Positions 21,424 through 34,370 of a DNA stretch of 64,000 nt are shown here, piece after piece. Source of the DNA: Rhynchosporium graminicola (taxonomy: Eukaryota > Ascomycota > Leotiomycetes > Helotiales > Ploettnerulaceae); assembly GCA_900074885.1 (NCBI GenBank), contig FJUW01000007.1, positions 395,898-459,897 of the forward strand, given 5' to 3'. The notes beneath the pieces are model-generated. The model did no database searches. It was not told where the DNA came from and was given only the letters and a program-made list of their open reading frames with translations. A program made the position numbers and the translations under genes. Each line of letters opens with the position of its first letter. Positions within the stretch are counted from its first letter, which is position 1.

Positions 21424-21692
21424 TATAACGACACAAGACTCGAGGCGGTATACGAGCAAGAATAAAACAAGTAGGGAGGCTAAGAGCGATCTTATATAGT
21501 CTACTACTAAGGAAACAAAAAGATAAGGAATGAAGAAGAAGAGAGATAGAGTGCGAGGCACTTTATATATATATACTAGTACTAGTCTGATACTATACCG
21601 AGTCGGATACTAGTTATACCGGGATACCTGTGAACTTAGGCCCTAGTATCTATCCTTCTTCTTATATGATATTCAGATGAGTTATCGTTATA
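21424..21692 (-). repeat. GM copy 2 left (3') LTR, 269 bp
   Basis: Starts TATAACGACACAAG and ends GTTATCGTTATA, the RIP form of the reverse complement of TGTGACGACAGC. It is followed by a C-run, the polypurine tract read on the minus strand. Confidence 0.88.
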
Positions 21693-21954
21693 TTACCCTC
21701 CCCCTAAGAAGAGCTTAACCCTAAGCTCGGAAGGTTATAGTTTATACTGGAAATTAGTCTTTATTATAACTGTTTTCGTCGATATTCGCGTAATAGGCGC
21801 TAGCTGCTCTTTAGTAGTAGTAAATTCTTTATTAGGTTCTAACTAGTTACGTCGCTATAATAGTACTATATTAGTTATAGCTTCTAAATCGGGCGGTAAG
21901 CTATATTTACTTTATCTGTTTATAGCGGGAGTCGAGTTTAAGTAAGGCGTGAGG

Positions 21955-22479
21955 TATATAAAGGAAGGGGTTTATTAATATTAGAGCCTTTCCTTTTCAA
22001 TTACGATAATTACTCTAACTTATAAGTTTACTCTCCTTAGACTACGATACGGTTCTTAGAGTAGGTATTATTACTAACTACTATAATAGTCTGCTATAAT
22101 CTTATATATCAATTGATCTAATTAAGTTAGTTCCCGCTGGTACTCTTTCGGCGGCGTATCGTATATATTACTTACGATATATTCGCGCTTTCCTTAAGAT
22201 AAAGTATAATAATACTCTTATTCTAGAACTTCTATATTTATTTAATAAGCTTAACTCTAAGCTTTATAAGTATTATTCAGCGTTAAAGAGTAGATATAAA
22301 TATATAAGTTACTTAAACTTAAAAGTAGTTATATATACTAACGTGTTATAGTTACCTAACTATATTAATATAGAGTATATTATCTTATCTAGTTTACTTT
22401 CTAGTAGTAAAGCTAAAGACGCGGAGCTGAATTAGGGCGGTTTTATAGCTACTTATAAGGCTATTAATTAGATCTATTA
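21955..22479 (+). pseudogene. aORF of GM copy 2, first part of exon 1
   Basis: TATA-like box at 21955-21962, then the antisense frame containing AAYRIYYLRYIRAFLKIKYN near 22155-22210, as in GM copies 1 and 3. This copy lacks about 110 bp near 22125 that the others have. G1 inserted into the frame at 22480; it resumes at 32325. Confidence 0.5.
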
Positions 22480-22714
22480 TGTGACGACTGGTCAGGTTTA
22501 GAGGTCTCTCCCTATTAGTAGAAACACTTACTGCTAAGCGAGATTACACGAGTAGAGTTTAGGGGCCCCTTTTCATATATATACTTCTATTCTCTCTCTA
22601 CTTCTTCACTCCTTAGTTATAGATTCTCAAGTAATTCTTAATAATTAATATTAATAGAAATATAAGGTCTTATTACTAAAGTAGTTTTAAGACCTTTCTA
22701 GAGTAAGTATTATA
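22480..22714 (+). repeat. G1 copy 1 5' LTR, 235 bp
   Basis: TGTGACGACTGGTCAGG at the start and GTATTATA at the end, the RIP form of GCGTCACA. TGTGACG and CGTCACA make a 7-bp terminal inverted repeat. TATATATAC lies at about 22577. Confidence 0.88.
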
Positions 22715-25700
22715 TTATCTATAACTCTTTTACTTATATCTAGGAAAATAGTAAATATCTACTTATATTATACCTCTATGCCTAGAGCTACTAAACGCAG
22801 GAGACTACGCTATATAGAGAAGGCTTATACTAAGTATAAACTTGAAGAATAGTACTTAAACTAAAGTAACTTAAGTCCGATAAATCAATTACTAGTTCTC
22901 CGACTCCCTCTACTTCCTATTCTTTAGCGACTCGTAATACTCGCTGTAACTTACCTCTCTCTATAGTAAAGAGTACTTACGATAACGCCTCGTCCGAGTT
23001 AAGCTCCTTAACTCTTACTATAATTAACGAACTTACTAAGTCGCTAAACCTCCCCGATAATACTCCTATATTAATAGTAACTATAAGTAACTTATAGGAA
23101 GACCGCGCTTACTAGCTATAAGAAAAAGAAAGGAAACTCGCGGAAGAGAGATAATTAAAAACAAACTTATCTAAAGAACTAAAATAGTTATAGGACGAGT
23201 TCCTAGAACTACGCTAGTTAACTACTTAGCGCTCTACTAAGTCTATATTATTTAATAACGTTTAATCGCGTATAATACTACTACTATTAATTAAAGAAGA
23301 TAACGCTACTCTTACGCCTAATAATCGTTATCGAGAATAATCTACCGGAGGAATATCGTTAATATTATACGCTAAATATATAGAGAAGATACTAAACCTT
23401 CTAAATAAGCTCTCTAATAGAATCGACTACTCTCTAAAACTCTAGGAAGTATAGATACATAACGCCCTCTAGCGCTACTCTAGCTACTTTATTAACGAAG
23501 ATCACTATAAAGATTAGTTATTTAACTAAACAGAAGGAATAGCTAGAACTTACCTAGAACCCTCGTTCTTAGAACTAGAATATAATAAAAAAAGCAGTAT
23601 AATCGATTCACTCGATATAATCACTTAACTCGTCTTCTTCTTATCTAATCTATACGACTAATAAACTGCAAGAGCTAGCTACTCCGCGCTAAAGATAAAT
23701 TATAAATAGACTTTCTAGACGTTCTACTACGAGTTTCGTACGCTAGCTTATAAAGCTAGAGTAAATAATCAATCGACTCTGAAAATAGACTTATAAGAGA
23801 AGCTACCTATATAGCTACGGAAATAGCTCTTCTAATAGTACTAAATATTAAGAACACTAGAAGAATACATTAAGGCTATATAAGCTGAAGACTAAGGTTA
23901 ATTTATTAAAAAGACCTACTATTCCGAGTCTTCGGCTAAAGCTAGCGCGACTCGGGAACGCCCTATAAATACCTCCTCTTAGCGCTATAGTACTAACTCC
24001 TCTTCTTATCCGCAAATTAGTCTTCCTACGCCCGAGAATACTAGTACAACTAGTAAATAAGCACTATACTCTATACGAAATGATACGCCTCGTATATAAT
24101 CGCTAGCGAATACTCCTCGTCACTTTACGCCTACCTTATACCTACGCTCGTCGTCAGCTCGACCTAATACTCCGTATCGAATCAATATAATTAATACTAA
24201 TAACGACGTTAACAGCGAGCTAGAAGAAACGTACGATAACGCCTAGGAGTATGTTAAACCGCTAGTAAAAGACCACGCCTAGGGAAAGACTCCTTCCTAG
24301 GTAGTATATAAGATATGCGATATCTTGACCTTACGAAGCTTCTTAGTAATTAATCGTTTATTATACGTACTACTCTTACTAAGAATAGACTCTTATATAA
24401 GCTACTCGCACTTCTCGATTCTGGAGCTAATAGATACTATTTTAATAATTATTCTTTTCTTAAATCACTTTCATTCTTCTTAAAACCTTTAATTAACACT
24501 CTACTAAACGCAATACCTATTAAAGGCTTCAATAGCGTTAATAGTAGTACTATTAGTTACTATACGATACTTAATTTAATAGTAGATTATCACGTTCAGG
24601 TATTTACCCCCTTTCTTATTACTACTCTCGGAAACTATAGTATTATACTCAGAAGGACCTAGCTTTCGGAATATTAAGTACTCTTAGATGCCTCTAAATA
24701 ACAGATCATTTAGCTACTATATACTCCTCATAGTAACGTTTATAGCTCTCTAATCGAGATTAAAGACTTACGTAAATACTATACCTACTAGCGCTACTAA
24801 TACGATGCTAACGAACGAAACGAACGCCTCGATCAGTTCTGAGAAGCGTACGAGGAATAGTAAAGCGCAGCTAACTCTCCTATTAATATTCGAGCTATTA
24901 TTAACTCTATTTCTATTATTAAACGACTATTACTAGCTCAGAAGCGTATTTCTAGGGAGACTTATAGCTATAAAAACATCTAAAACTCTCCCCTAGAGAG
25001 TATTCTATAAGTAACTAACTCTCTATTACTACTACCGATTAGTTAGGACCGTTTCTCTAGCGTTTATACTACTTATTATAGATACGATAAGCCTAAGTAT
25101 TTATTACCTAAAGAATAAGAACAAAGTAATAAAGAGAAGTCTTTATACTCCAGAGAAGCTACTAATATATAGCCGAAATATATACGATTTAGCAATATTA
25201 TCATCTATATCCCGCGTGAATCTCTACTTTAACCCTAATTAGAAGTCTCTATATTAAAGACCTACGTATAAGATTACGCTTATATAATTCATACTATAGA
25301 CTAATAGTTACTCGGAATACTATCTCGCGACTTAATAGAAGCTACTTAAAGTATAAAAATAGCTACTACGATATTTCGGAAGCAATAAAGATCACCTCGT
25401 ATACTTAGACCTCTTCTAGAGCTTCCTACGCTAGAGATTTACACGATTAGCAGCTTAGCTTTCTATCTCTTATATAAATACTAGAAGTCTTCTAATAATA
25501 AGATCTTCTTTACTACTCTTCACGAGATAGATAAGCTTCTTAATAACCGAATCGCAGTTTAGTAATATAATACTACTATCATATCTTTAACTATCGACCT
25601 TACGGAATATCGTAAAACCGCTTAGTAATTTGCTATTAGCTTAAGCGAATTAGATTCAGAACTATAGATCCCTTATAAGTATAGCTAGTAGGTATACGTC

Positions 25701-25994
25701 TTTTCTAAGGAAGCTAGCGATATTCTCCCTCCTTATCGCTTATACGATCACCGAATTAAGCTTAAGGAAGGGACTAAGAAGAACATTAAATACTCCCCCT
25801 TATATAAGATATTAGCTAAAGAACTTAAAGTCGTTAAGGTGTATATTACTAATAACTTAGCTAAAGGTTTTATCGAACCTTCTCAAGTACTATACGCTAT
25901 ACTTATTCTTTTCGTTAAGAAAGCTAATAGAAGTCTAAGATTCTATATCGACTTTCGCGCACTTAATAACCTCACGAGAAAAGATCAATATCTA

Positions 25995-28295
25995 CTACTA
26001 TTAATCGATAAAACGCTAGCTAGAATCTCTACTACTAAGATATTCACTAAACTAGATATTCGCCAGGCGTTCTACCGAATTCGAATAGATCTAGCCTCTG
26101 AAGAGTATACGACCTTCCGGACCTATTATAGTATATATAAGTATAAGGTACTCCCTTTCAGTCTGACTAACAGCCCTACGACATACTAGCGATATATGAA
26201 TAATATCTTATTCGACTACTTAGACGACTTCTATATAGTATATCTAGATAATATTCTGATCTACTCTAACGATCTACTATAGTATTAATTATACGTATAT
26301 AAGGTACTATAACGATTACAAGACGCTAGATTATAAGCCGACCTTAAGAAATATAAATTCAACGTTACTCGCACTAAATACCTTAGATTTATTATCTCTA
26401 CTTCTAAGATCGAGGTAGACCCTAAGAAAGTTAATATTATATAATCTTAGAATTACCTAACTATAATTAAGAGCGTATAATTATTCTTAGGCTTTTATAA
26501 CTTCTACTAACGATTTATTAAAGACTATAGAATTATCATAAAACCTCTTATATAACTCACTAAAAACAATATATTATTTCAGTTCGCTAAGGAGTATAAA
26601 GATACCTTTAATCACCTAAAGCACGCTCTCACTTCAGTACTACTCCTCCACTACTATTAGTAATATCTACCTTATATAATCGAAATAGACGCTAGTAATA
26701 GAGTAATAGTAAGTATACTATCGTAACAATACGATAAAGACTAATTCCTAGTAGCCTACTTCTCTAAGACTATACTACCTGCCGAGCTTAATTACGCTAT
26801 TTATAATAAGGAAATACTTACAATTATACGATCTTTCAGTAACTAGAGATCTGAGCTCATAAGCGTACTATATCAGATCCGCGTCGATACTAATTATAAA
26901 GCTCTTAAGTACTTTATAACCTCTAAATAGCTAAACGTACGATAAGCCCGATAGGCCGAGCTACTCGCAGATTATAACTTTATAATTACCTATCGACCTA
27001 GGAAGCATAATCCACTCGCTAATACTCTCTCTCGCAGAATAGATAAATTAGATAACTAGAATAATACTAAAAGAACCTAGCGTTTATAGCAGCTACTACG
27101 CGAAGACCAAATCGATCTAGTACTACTTATAAGTAACCTCCGGAATAGCTCCGACTCTATAGATAACTTTAAGCTTATTAACGCCTTAGAAGTCGCCGAC
27201 CTATCGCTAGTCTTTTCTATAGTATAATAAGTACTTAATACTAATCGCACTACGCTATCACTCTAAGCTTTACAGAAATAAGCTCTCTCTACTACTCCTA
27301 GAAAACTAACTATAGAAAAAGATCTCCTACTCTATAAAAGAAGACTAATCGTACTTAACGTCTTATACCTTCGCACGCTACTTATACGCGAAGTACACGA
27401 CCGATTAGAGACTATCTATCTAAGTACAAAGAAGACCTTATAACTACTAGTATTATAATACTAGTAGTATAGAATCGCTTTAACTATTAACTAGTATTAC
27501 TATAACTATTATACTTACCGACGAATTCAAGTGCCGTATGATAAGAAACTAAGCCTCCTCTAACCTCTGCTTATACTATCACGTCTATAGGAGCATATTA
27601 TAGTTAACTACTATAGCTTTAACCGCGATAAATATAGCTATAATAACGTTCTCGTATTTATTAACCGTTTTAGTAAATAAGTAATCAGTATTCTATACTG
27701 AAAGACCTCCGATACGCGCAACCTTATAAAGCTTTACTTATACTATATATACTACTATTTCGGAGCTCTATTAATAATTACCTCTAATAGAGGGCCTTAA
27801 TTCGTTTCCCGTTTTTAGACTATAGTTATCATAATTCTTAGCACTAAAAGATAGCTTTCTGCAGCAGACTACCTATAAACAGATAGCTAAATAGAGATCT
27901 ATAACTAATATCTCTAACGCAGATTACGACCTTTTATCTCTTACTATTAAGATAACTAGTCGGAATTCTTACCTATTATAGACTACGCCTAGATAACTCT
28001 CCCTCACGAATCCCTTAGAGGTCTCTTACCCTTTAAAGTCGTTCATAGATATATACCCTACGTTAATTAGAATTAGAAAGACCTACCTAACTCTACTATA
28101 CCTACTAATAAGTTGAATACTTAATAAGCTCTAGATTACGCTAATCGCCTGCGCGATACCTAAACTACTACTTAATCTAGCCTCTAATATATATAAGCTA
28201 AGATATCCTAATCTTATAATCGCTCACGCTATAAAGTCGACTTCACTATAGACGACTTTATCTAGCTAGATATACGCTACTTTATAAGTACTCGA
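25995..28295 (+). repeat. 2301-bp segment present again at 28297-30597, joined by one N
   Basis: Offset 2302. The block covers RT, RNase H and integrase of G1. The second copy starts directly after the single N at 28296 and is almost identical (I noticed T/A differences at about 27134 versus 29433+3 and near 28061 versus 30361). An element with two successive RT-integrase blocks makes no biological sense, so this looks like overlapping contig ends that were not merged. Confidence 0.85.
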
Positions 28296-28296
28296 N

Positions 28297-30597
28297 CTAC
28301 TATTAATCGATAAAACGCTAGCTAGAATCTCTACTACTAAGATATTCACTAAACTAGATATTCGCCAGGCGTTCTACCGAATTCGAATAGATCTAGCCTC
28401 TGAAGAGTATACGACCTTCCGGACCTATTATAGTATATATAAGTATAAGGTACTCCCTTTCAGTCTGACTAACAGCCCTACGACATACTAGCGATATATG
28501 AATAATATCTTATTCGACTACTTAGACGACTTCTATATAGTATATCTAGATAATATTCTGATCTACTCTAACGATCTACTATAGTATTAATTATACGTAT
28601 ATAAGGTACTATAACGATTACAAGACGCTAGATTATAAGCCGACCTTAAGAAATATAAATTCAACGTTACTCGCACTAAATACCTTAGATTTATTATCTC
28701 TACTTCTAAGATCGAGGTAGACCCTAAGAAAGTTAATATTATATAATCTTAGAATTACCTAACTATAATTAAGAGCGTATAATTATTCTTAGGCTTTTAT
28801 AACTTCTACTAACGATTTATTAAAGACTATAGAATTATCATAAAACCTCTTATATAACTCACTAAAAACAATATATTATTTCAGTTCGCTAAGGAGTATA
28901 AAGATACCTTTAATCACCTAAAGCACGCTCTCACTTCAGTACTACTCCTCCACTACTATTAGTAATATCTACCTTATATAATCGAAATAGACGCTAGTAA
29001 TAGAGTAATAGTAAGTATACTATCGTAACAATACGATAAAGACTAATTCCTAGTAGCCTACTTCTCTAAGACTATACTACCTGCCGAGCTTAATTACGCT
29101 ATTTATAATAAGGAAATACTTACAATTATACGATCTTTCAGTAACTAGAGATCTGAGCTCATAAGCGTACTATATCAGATCCGCGTCGATACTAATTATA
29201 AAGCTCTTAAGTACTTTATAACCTCTAAATAGCTAAACGTACGATAAGCCCGATAGGCCGAGCTACTCGCAGATTATAACTTTATAATTACCTATCGACC
29301 TAGGAAGCATAATCCACTCGCTAATACTCTCTCTCGCAGAATAGATAAATTAGATAACTAGAATAATACTAAAAGAACCTAGCGTTTATAGCAGCTACTA
29401 CGCGAAGACCAAATCGATCTAGTACTACTTATAAGAAACCTCCGGAATAGCTCCGACTCTATAGATAACTTTAAGCTTATTAACGCCTTAGAAGTCGCCG
29501 ACCTATCGCTAGTCTTTTCTATAGTATAATAAGTACTTAATACTAATCGCACTACGCTATCACTCTAAGCTTTACAGAAATAAGCTCTCTCTACTACTCC
29601 TAGAAAACTAACTATAGAAAAAGATCTCCTACTCTATAAAAGAAGACTAATCGTACTTAACGTCTTATACCTTCGCACGCTACTTATACGCGAAGTACAC
29701 GACCGATTAGAGACTATCTATCTAAGTACAAAGAAGACCTTATAACTACTAGTATTATAATACTAGTAGTATAGAATCGCTTTAACTATTAACTAGTATT
29801 ACTATAACTATTATACTTACCGACGAATTCAAGTGCCGTATGATAAGAAACTAAGCCTCCTCTAACCTCTGCTTATACTATCACGTCTATAGGAGCATAT
29901 TATAGTTAACTACTATAGCTTTAACCGCGATAAATATAGCTATAATAACGTTCTCGTATTTATTAACCGTTTTAGTAAATAAGTAATCAGTATTCTATAC
30001 TGAAAGACCTCCGATACGCGCAACCTTATAAAGCTTTACTTATACTATATATACTACTATTTCGGAGCTCTATTAATAATTACCTCTAATAGAGGGCCTT
30101 AATTCGTTTCCCGTTTTTAGACTATAGTTATCATAATTCTTAGCACTAAAAGATAGCTTTCTGCAGCAGACTACCTATAAACAGATAGCTAAATAGAGAT
30201 CTATAACTAATATCTCTAACGCAGATTACGACCTTTTATCTCTTACTATTAAGATAACTAGTCGGAATTCTTACCTATTATAGACTACGCCTAGATAACT
30301 CTCCCTCACGAATCCCTTAGAGGTCTCTTACCCTTTAAAGTCGTTCATAGATATATACCCAACGTTAATTAGAATTAGAAAGACCTACCTAACTCTACTA
30401 TACCTACTAATAAGTTGAATACTTAATAAGCTCTAGATTACGCTAATCGCCTGCGCGATACCTAAACTACTACTTAATCTAGCCTCTAATATATATAAGC
30501 TAAGATATCCTAATCTTATAATCGCTCACGCTATAAAGTCGACTTCACTATAGACGACTTTATCTAGCTAGATATACGCTACTTTATAAGTACTCGA
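28297..30597 (+). repeat. Second copy of the 25995-28295 segment
   Basis: Repeats the RT box YLDN at 28543-28554 and everything to the end of integrase, then continues into unique 3' sequence of G1. Confidence 0.85.
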
Positions 30598-31060
30598 CCT
30601 AGCAAAAAACTCGACTTCCCGACTAATAGACCCTTCCGTATAATTAAAAAGGTCAGAAGCTCTTATCGCCTAGAGCTCCCTGCTAGTATAAAAGTACATA
30701 ACGTATTCCCTACTACTAAGCTATAGAAGTATCTAAACAACCCCTTACTAGGATAAACCTTACTGCTACTACTACCTATTAATATTACTAGTAACAATAA
30801 ATAGGAGATCGAAGATATACTTACGTGCCGCAAGCAGCGCAATAGCCTCTTATACCGAGTTTCCTAGTTAAATCAAGACGTCGATCTCATATAGTACGAC
30901 GCTATAGACGTTAAATACGCTCCCGCTAAGCTATAATAATTCCACCTTAATAACTTAACGTAAGCTAGACCTCCTGCTAGACTACCTAATTAGCTAAAAG
31001 CTTTCTACGATAGAATTAATAATTACGACTACCTTAATAATAACAAGGAGATAAACTAAC

Positions 31061-31095
31061 GCTCGAGGGCGAGCTTTTTTCGGAGGGGGGGGTAG
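31061..31095 (+). promoter_or_regulatory. G1 pre-PPT inverted repeat and polypurine tract
   Basis: GCTCGAGGGCGAGC (31061-31074) can fold as a 5-bp stem with a 4-nt loop and is followed by a T run and a G run of eight or more before the LTR. The same 14 bases precede the tract at 32050, 51781, 43346 and 48028. The tract would prime plus-strand DNA synthesis. Confidence 0.7.
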
Positions 31096-31340
31096 TATAA
31101 CGACTAGTCACGACTAGTCAGGTTTAGAGGTCTCTCCCTATTAGTGGAAACACTTACTGCTAAGCGAGATTACACGAGTAGAGTTTAGGGGCCCCTTTTC
31201 ATATATATACTTCTATTCTCTCTCTACTTCTTCACTCCTTAGTTATAGATTCTTAAGTGATTCTTACTACTTCATATTCATAGTAATATGAGGTCTTATT
31301 ACTCAGGTAGTTTTGAGACCTTTCTAGAGTAAGCGTCACA
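31096..31340 (+). repeat. G1 LTR, 245 bp, with a 10-bp duplication
   Basis: Same LTR with CGACTAGTCA duplicated near its start (31101-31120). It ends AAGCGTCACA and is followed by G1 internal sequence, not by a target duplication. Confidence 0.85.
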
Positions 31341-32084
31341 TATATACTCTATATTAATTAGAATTAGAAAGACTTACCTAACTCTACTATACTTACTAAT
31401 AAGTTGAATACTTAGTAAGCTCTAGATTACGCTAATCGCTTACGCGACGCCTAGACTACCGCTTAATCTAGCCTCTAATATGCATAAGCTAAGATATCCT
31501 AATCCTATAATCGCTTACGCTATAAAATCGACTTCACTATAGATAACCTTATCTAGCTAAATATATACTACTTTACGAGTACTCGACCTAGTAAAAAACT
31601 CGACTTCTCGACTAACGGACCTTTCTATGTAATTAAAAAGGTTAGAAGCTCTTATCGTTTAGAGCTCCCTACTAGTATAAAAGTATATAACGTATTCCCT
31701 ACTACTAAGTTATAGAAGTATCTAAACGACCCCTTACTAGGATAAACCTCACTACTGCTACTACCTATTAATATCACTAGTAATAATAAATAGGAGATCG
31801 AAGATATACTTGCGTGCCGTAAGTAGCGCAATAGCCTCTTATACCGAGTTTCCTAGTTAAATCAAGACGTCGATCTTATATAGTACAACGCTATAGATAT
31901 TAAATACGCTCCCGCTAAGCTATAATAATTCCACTTTAATAACCTAACGTAAGCTAGACCTCCTGCTAGACTACCTAATTAGCTAAAAGATTTCTATAAT
32001 AGAATTAATAATTATAACTACCTTAATAGTAATAAGGAGATAGATTAACGCTCGAGGGCGAGCTTTTTTCGGAGGGGGGAGTAA
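31341..32084 (+). repeat. Extra G1 3' internal fragment between two LTRs
   Basis: Matches 30350-31095 (end of integrase, chromodomain-like tail and polypurine tract) but with independent RIP changes, so it is not a simple copy of it. An LTR-internal-LTR-fragment-LTR order suggests unequal recombination between G1 elements. Confidence 0.75.
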
Positions 32085-32319
32085 TATAACGACTAGTCAG
32101 GTTTAGAGGTCTCTCCCTATTAGTAGAAATACTTACTGCTAAGCGAGATTATACGAGTAGAGTTTAGGGGCCCTTTTTTATATATATACTTCTATTCTCT
32201 CTCTACTTCTTCACTCCTTAGTTATAGATTCTCAAGTGATTCTTACTACTTCATATTCATAGCAATATGAGGTCTTATTACTCAGGTAGTTTTAAGACCT
32301 TTCTAGAGCAAGCGTCATA
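32085..32319 (+). repeat. G1 copy 1 outer 3' LTR, 235 bp
   Basis: Ends GCGTCATA and is followed by TATTA, which matches the duplication before 22480, then GM sequence. Confidence 0.88.
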
Positions 32320-32324
32320 TATTA

Positions 32325-32889
32325 TCTCGCGAAATCTGCTACTCTTACTATTATATTAGAGATTACTACTATATAATTAGTAGAGATTTAAGCTTTAAGG
32401 CGATCTATAGAGAAAGTATTTAAGGAGTTAGAGTTTATTAAAGTAATAAGTTAAGATCCTTAAACCTTTAGATACTAGTATAATAATAAAAAAATATAAG
32501 ATTTAGATCTTCTAATAGTAGATTCAGCGAAATCTAAGATAATAGTATAAATAGCGTTAAAGTAAATAAAGGAGTTAAATACTATTATATAGGAATTCGC
32601 GAAAAAAGCTATATTTAAAGCTACGATATCTGATACTAGAGGAAAAAGGAATTTGCCTTCTAGTTAAGAGATAATATCAGATCTAGAGACTCCTAGACTC
32701 TCTCTAAAGAAGAAAGCCCGTAAGATTAGCTATTATATTTAGTCTATTACTAGAGCTATATTAGTAAATTTAGGTAAGAAGTTAGATATAGTAATTCTAG
32801 TTCCAGATATTCTAGATTTACTAGAAGCTCCGGAGAACTTAGAGGAGAAAGCTAATAAAGTAGAAGTAGTAGAGGAAGTAGAGATTTAG
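32325..32889 (+). pseudogene. aORF of GM copy 2, end of exon 1, intron and exon 2 (first contig)
   Basis: Exon 1 resumes after G1 and runs to 32442. The intron is 32443-32499 and exon 2 runs 32500-32889 to TAG. Exon 2 contains SDTRGKRNLPSS and LKKKARKISYY as in GM copy 3. The stretch at 32483-32525 differs from the duplicate (35744 onwards) and has an A run, perhaps a sequencing problem. Confidence 0.5.
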
Positions 32890-34250
32890 ATATAGTATTA
32901 TTATAGAGTATAATCAAGGGATTATCCTTATTAATAAATTTTTAATACTAGTAATTATAATAGTTTATTATCCTCTAAGTAACTATAGTTATTTATTCTG
33001 TCTTCCTAAGCTTTAATCTACTAATCTAGTTTATATAAAGGTTTAGGTTTATTTAAGTTAGTAGTATAGAAGTCTCTAAGCTTATACGAAGTACTTATTA
33101 AGTCGGAAGCGTTATACTAAGTTAGATCCGAGTTATAGCTTAACTAGCTAACTTAATACTTCAGATTACCTCTTAGGAGCTATATAGTAAGTATATCTTA
33201 TAACTCTTACTCTTCTTAAGTAGCGATAACCTCCGGGGGTAGGTTTAGTAGCTTCTAGCCTAGTAATAGATTATCTAGGTCCATAAAGAGTAATTCGGGA
33301 GCGAATATATCGTATATAGAAGATCTAGGGGGTAAATCTAGCTTATAGGAGTATCCGATCTTAGCTAGGACCTAGTATAGTCCTGCTTAGAGGCTAGATA
33401 GCTTCTTACTTAGCTAGTAATTCTTAAGGTTCTTTATAGAAAGAAATACCTTATCTCTAACTTCCTAATCGATATTACGCTGTTTCGGGTCAGTTATAGC
33501 GCTTATCCTCTGCTAAGTAGCTAGTATATTAGCTTTTATAACCTCGATAGCGGATTTAGTATATTTAGCTAAGGATTTAGTATTAGTATAGTTAAGCTTC
33601 TCTTACGATATCGATACGATAGGTTACTTCTAATCCTAGCTATTCCGTAGTAATATATTATATTTAAGAGTATATAGCGCTATACTAATAGAATCATAAG
33701 GTAGAGTTACTTAAGCGCGGTCTATTATTAGTAGTAGTTCGCCCTAGTTACTCTAGTAGTAATTAACAAAAGGTCTAAGGCGTTAGTTAATATACTAATT
33801 TATAATCTCTATTTATTCGTTAGTTTACTAGTAGAAGGAGGTAGAGAGCTTAATCTTAACTCTAATTATATAGTAAAACTCTTACTAGAAAGATAAGATA
33901 AACTAAGCTCCTTAGTCAAATATAATTCACTTAGGAGTATATCTAAATCGATATATCTATTAGATAAATAATATCGCTATCCTACGGGTATCGATATTAT
34001 AGTAGTACAGTATCGATATAAAGTCCTTCCTTAGGCGGTTAATAAATACTAATATCTTATTAAACTCCTAGTTATCAGGCGAGAAGTCCTTAATATCTAT
34101 AGCTAAGTACTATATAAGGTAGCTAAGTACTAGTAATAGATAAAGGAATCCTTACTATTTCGTCTGCTTTAGATAAGAGTACTAATAGAAGCGGTAATTA
34201 TAAGTATACTATTTTATATCTAATATAAGTCCTTTCTAGTAGTAATAAGT

Positions 34251-34370
34251 NNNNNNNNNNNNNNNNNNNNNNNNNNNNNNNNNNNNNNNNNNNNNNNNNN
34301 NNNNNNNNNNNNNNNNNNNNNNNNNNNNNNNNNNNNNNNNNNNNNNNNNNNNNNNNNNNNNNNNNNNNNN
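34251..34370. other. Assembly gap of 120 N
   Basis: The bases on either side belong to two copies of the same 3.1-kb sequence. Confidence 0.99.

Larger units (their letters stand above)
22735..31060 (+). pseudogene. G1 Gag-Pol with chromodomain-like C-terminus, degenerate
   Basis: Order: Gag region (about 22780-24300); protease with LLALLDSGANRYYF (catalytic DSGA at 24417-24428); reverse transcriptase with RFYIDFRALNNLTRKDQY and KIFTKLDIRQAFYRIRI (25839-26189) and box YLDN at 26241-26252 (YLDD expected); RNase H with IEIDASN and FLVAYFSKTILPAELNYAIY (about 26680-26830); integrase (about 27370-28000, Asn-Arg-Gly-Pro then F-V-S). After the copied block, KLDFPTNRPFRIIKKVRSSY is followed by NSLLYRVSWLNQDVDLIQYD (about 30830-30900), which resembles the chromo-shadow-like tail of fungal chromoviruses. 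Stops throughout show RIP inactivation. Confidence 0.85.
22480..32319 (+). mobile_element. G1 copy 1: chromovirus-like Ty3/Gypsy element inside GM copy 2
   Basis: Outer LTR ends at 22480 and 32319 are flanked by a perfect target duplication TATTA (22475-22479 and 32320-32324). Without the insertion the GM sequence reads GATCTATTATCTCGCG, exactly as in GM copy 3. There are three LTRs (22480-22714, 31096-31340, 32085-32319) with about 740 bp of 3' internal sequence between the last two, and an internal 2.3-kb duplication at an N. The true element is probably about 6.5 kb; the extra parts are either recombination products or assembly error. Confidence 0.85.
31110..34250. repeat. 3141-bp segment duplicated at 34371-37511 across the N gap
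   Basis: Offset 3261. Both copies run from within a G1 LTR, through the G1 3' fragment and last LTR, into GM copy 2. They are nearly identical except for a small cluster near 32483-32525 versus 35744-35786. The gap of 120 N separates them, which is the signature of unmerged overlapping contigs. Confidence 0.85.

Noticed and set aside
25995..30597. A novel element with two RT-integrase modules
   Set aside because: The junction is an N and the copies are nearly identical, so an assembly artefact is far more likely.
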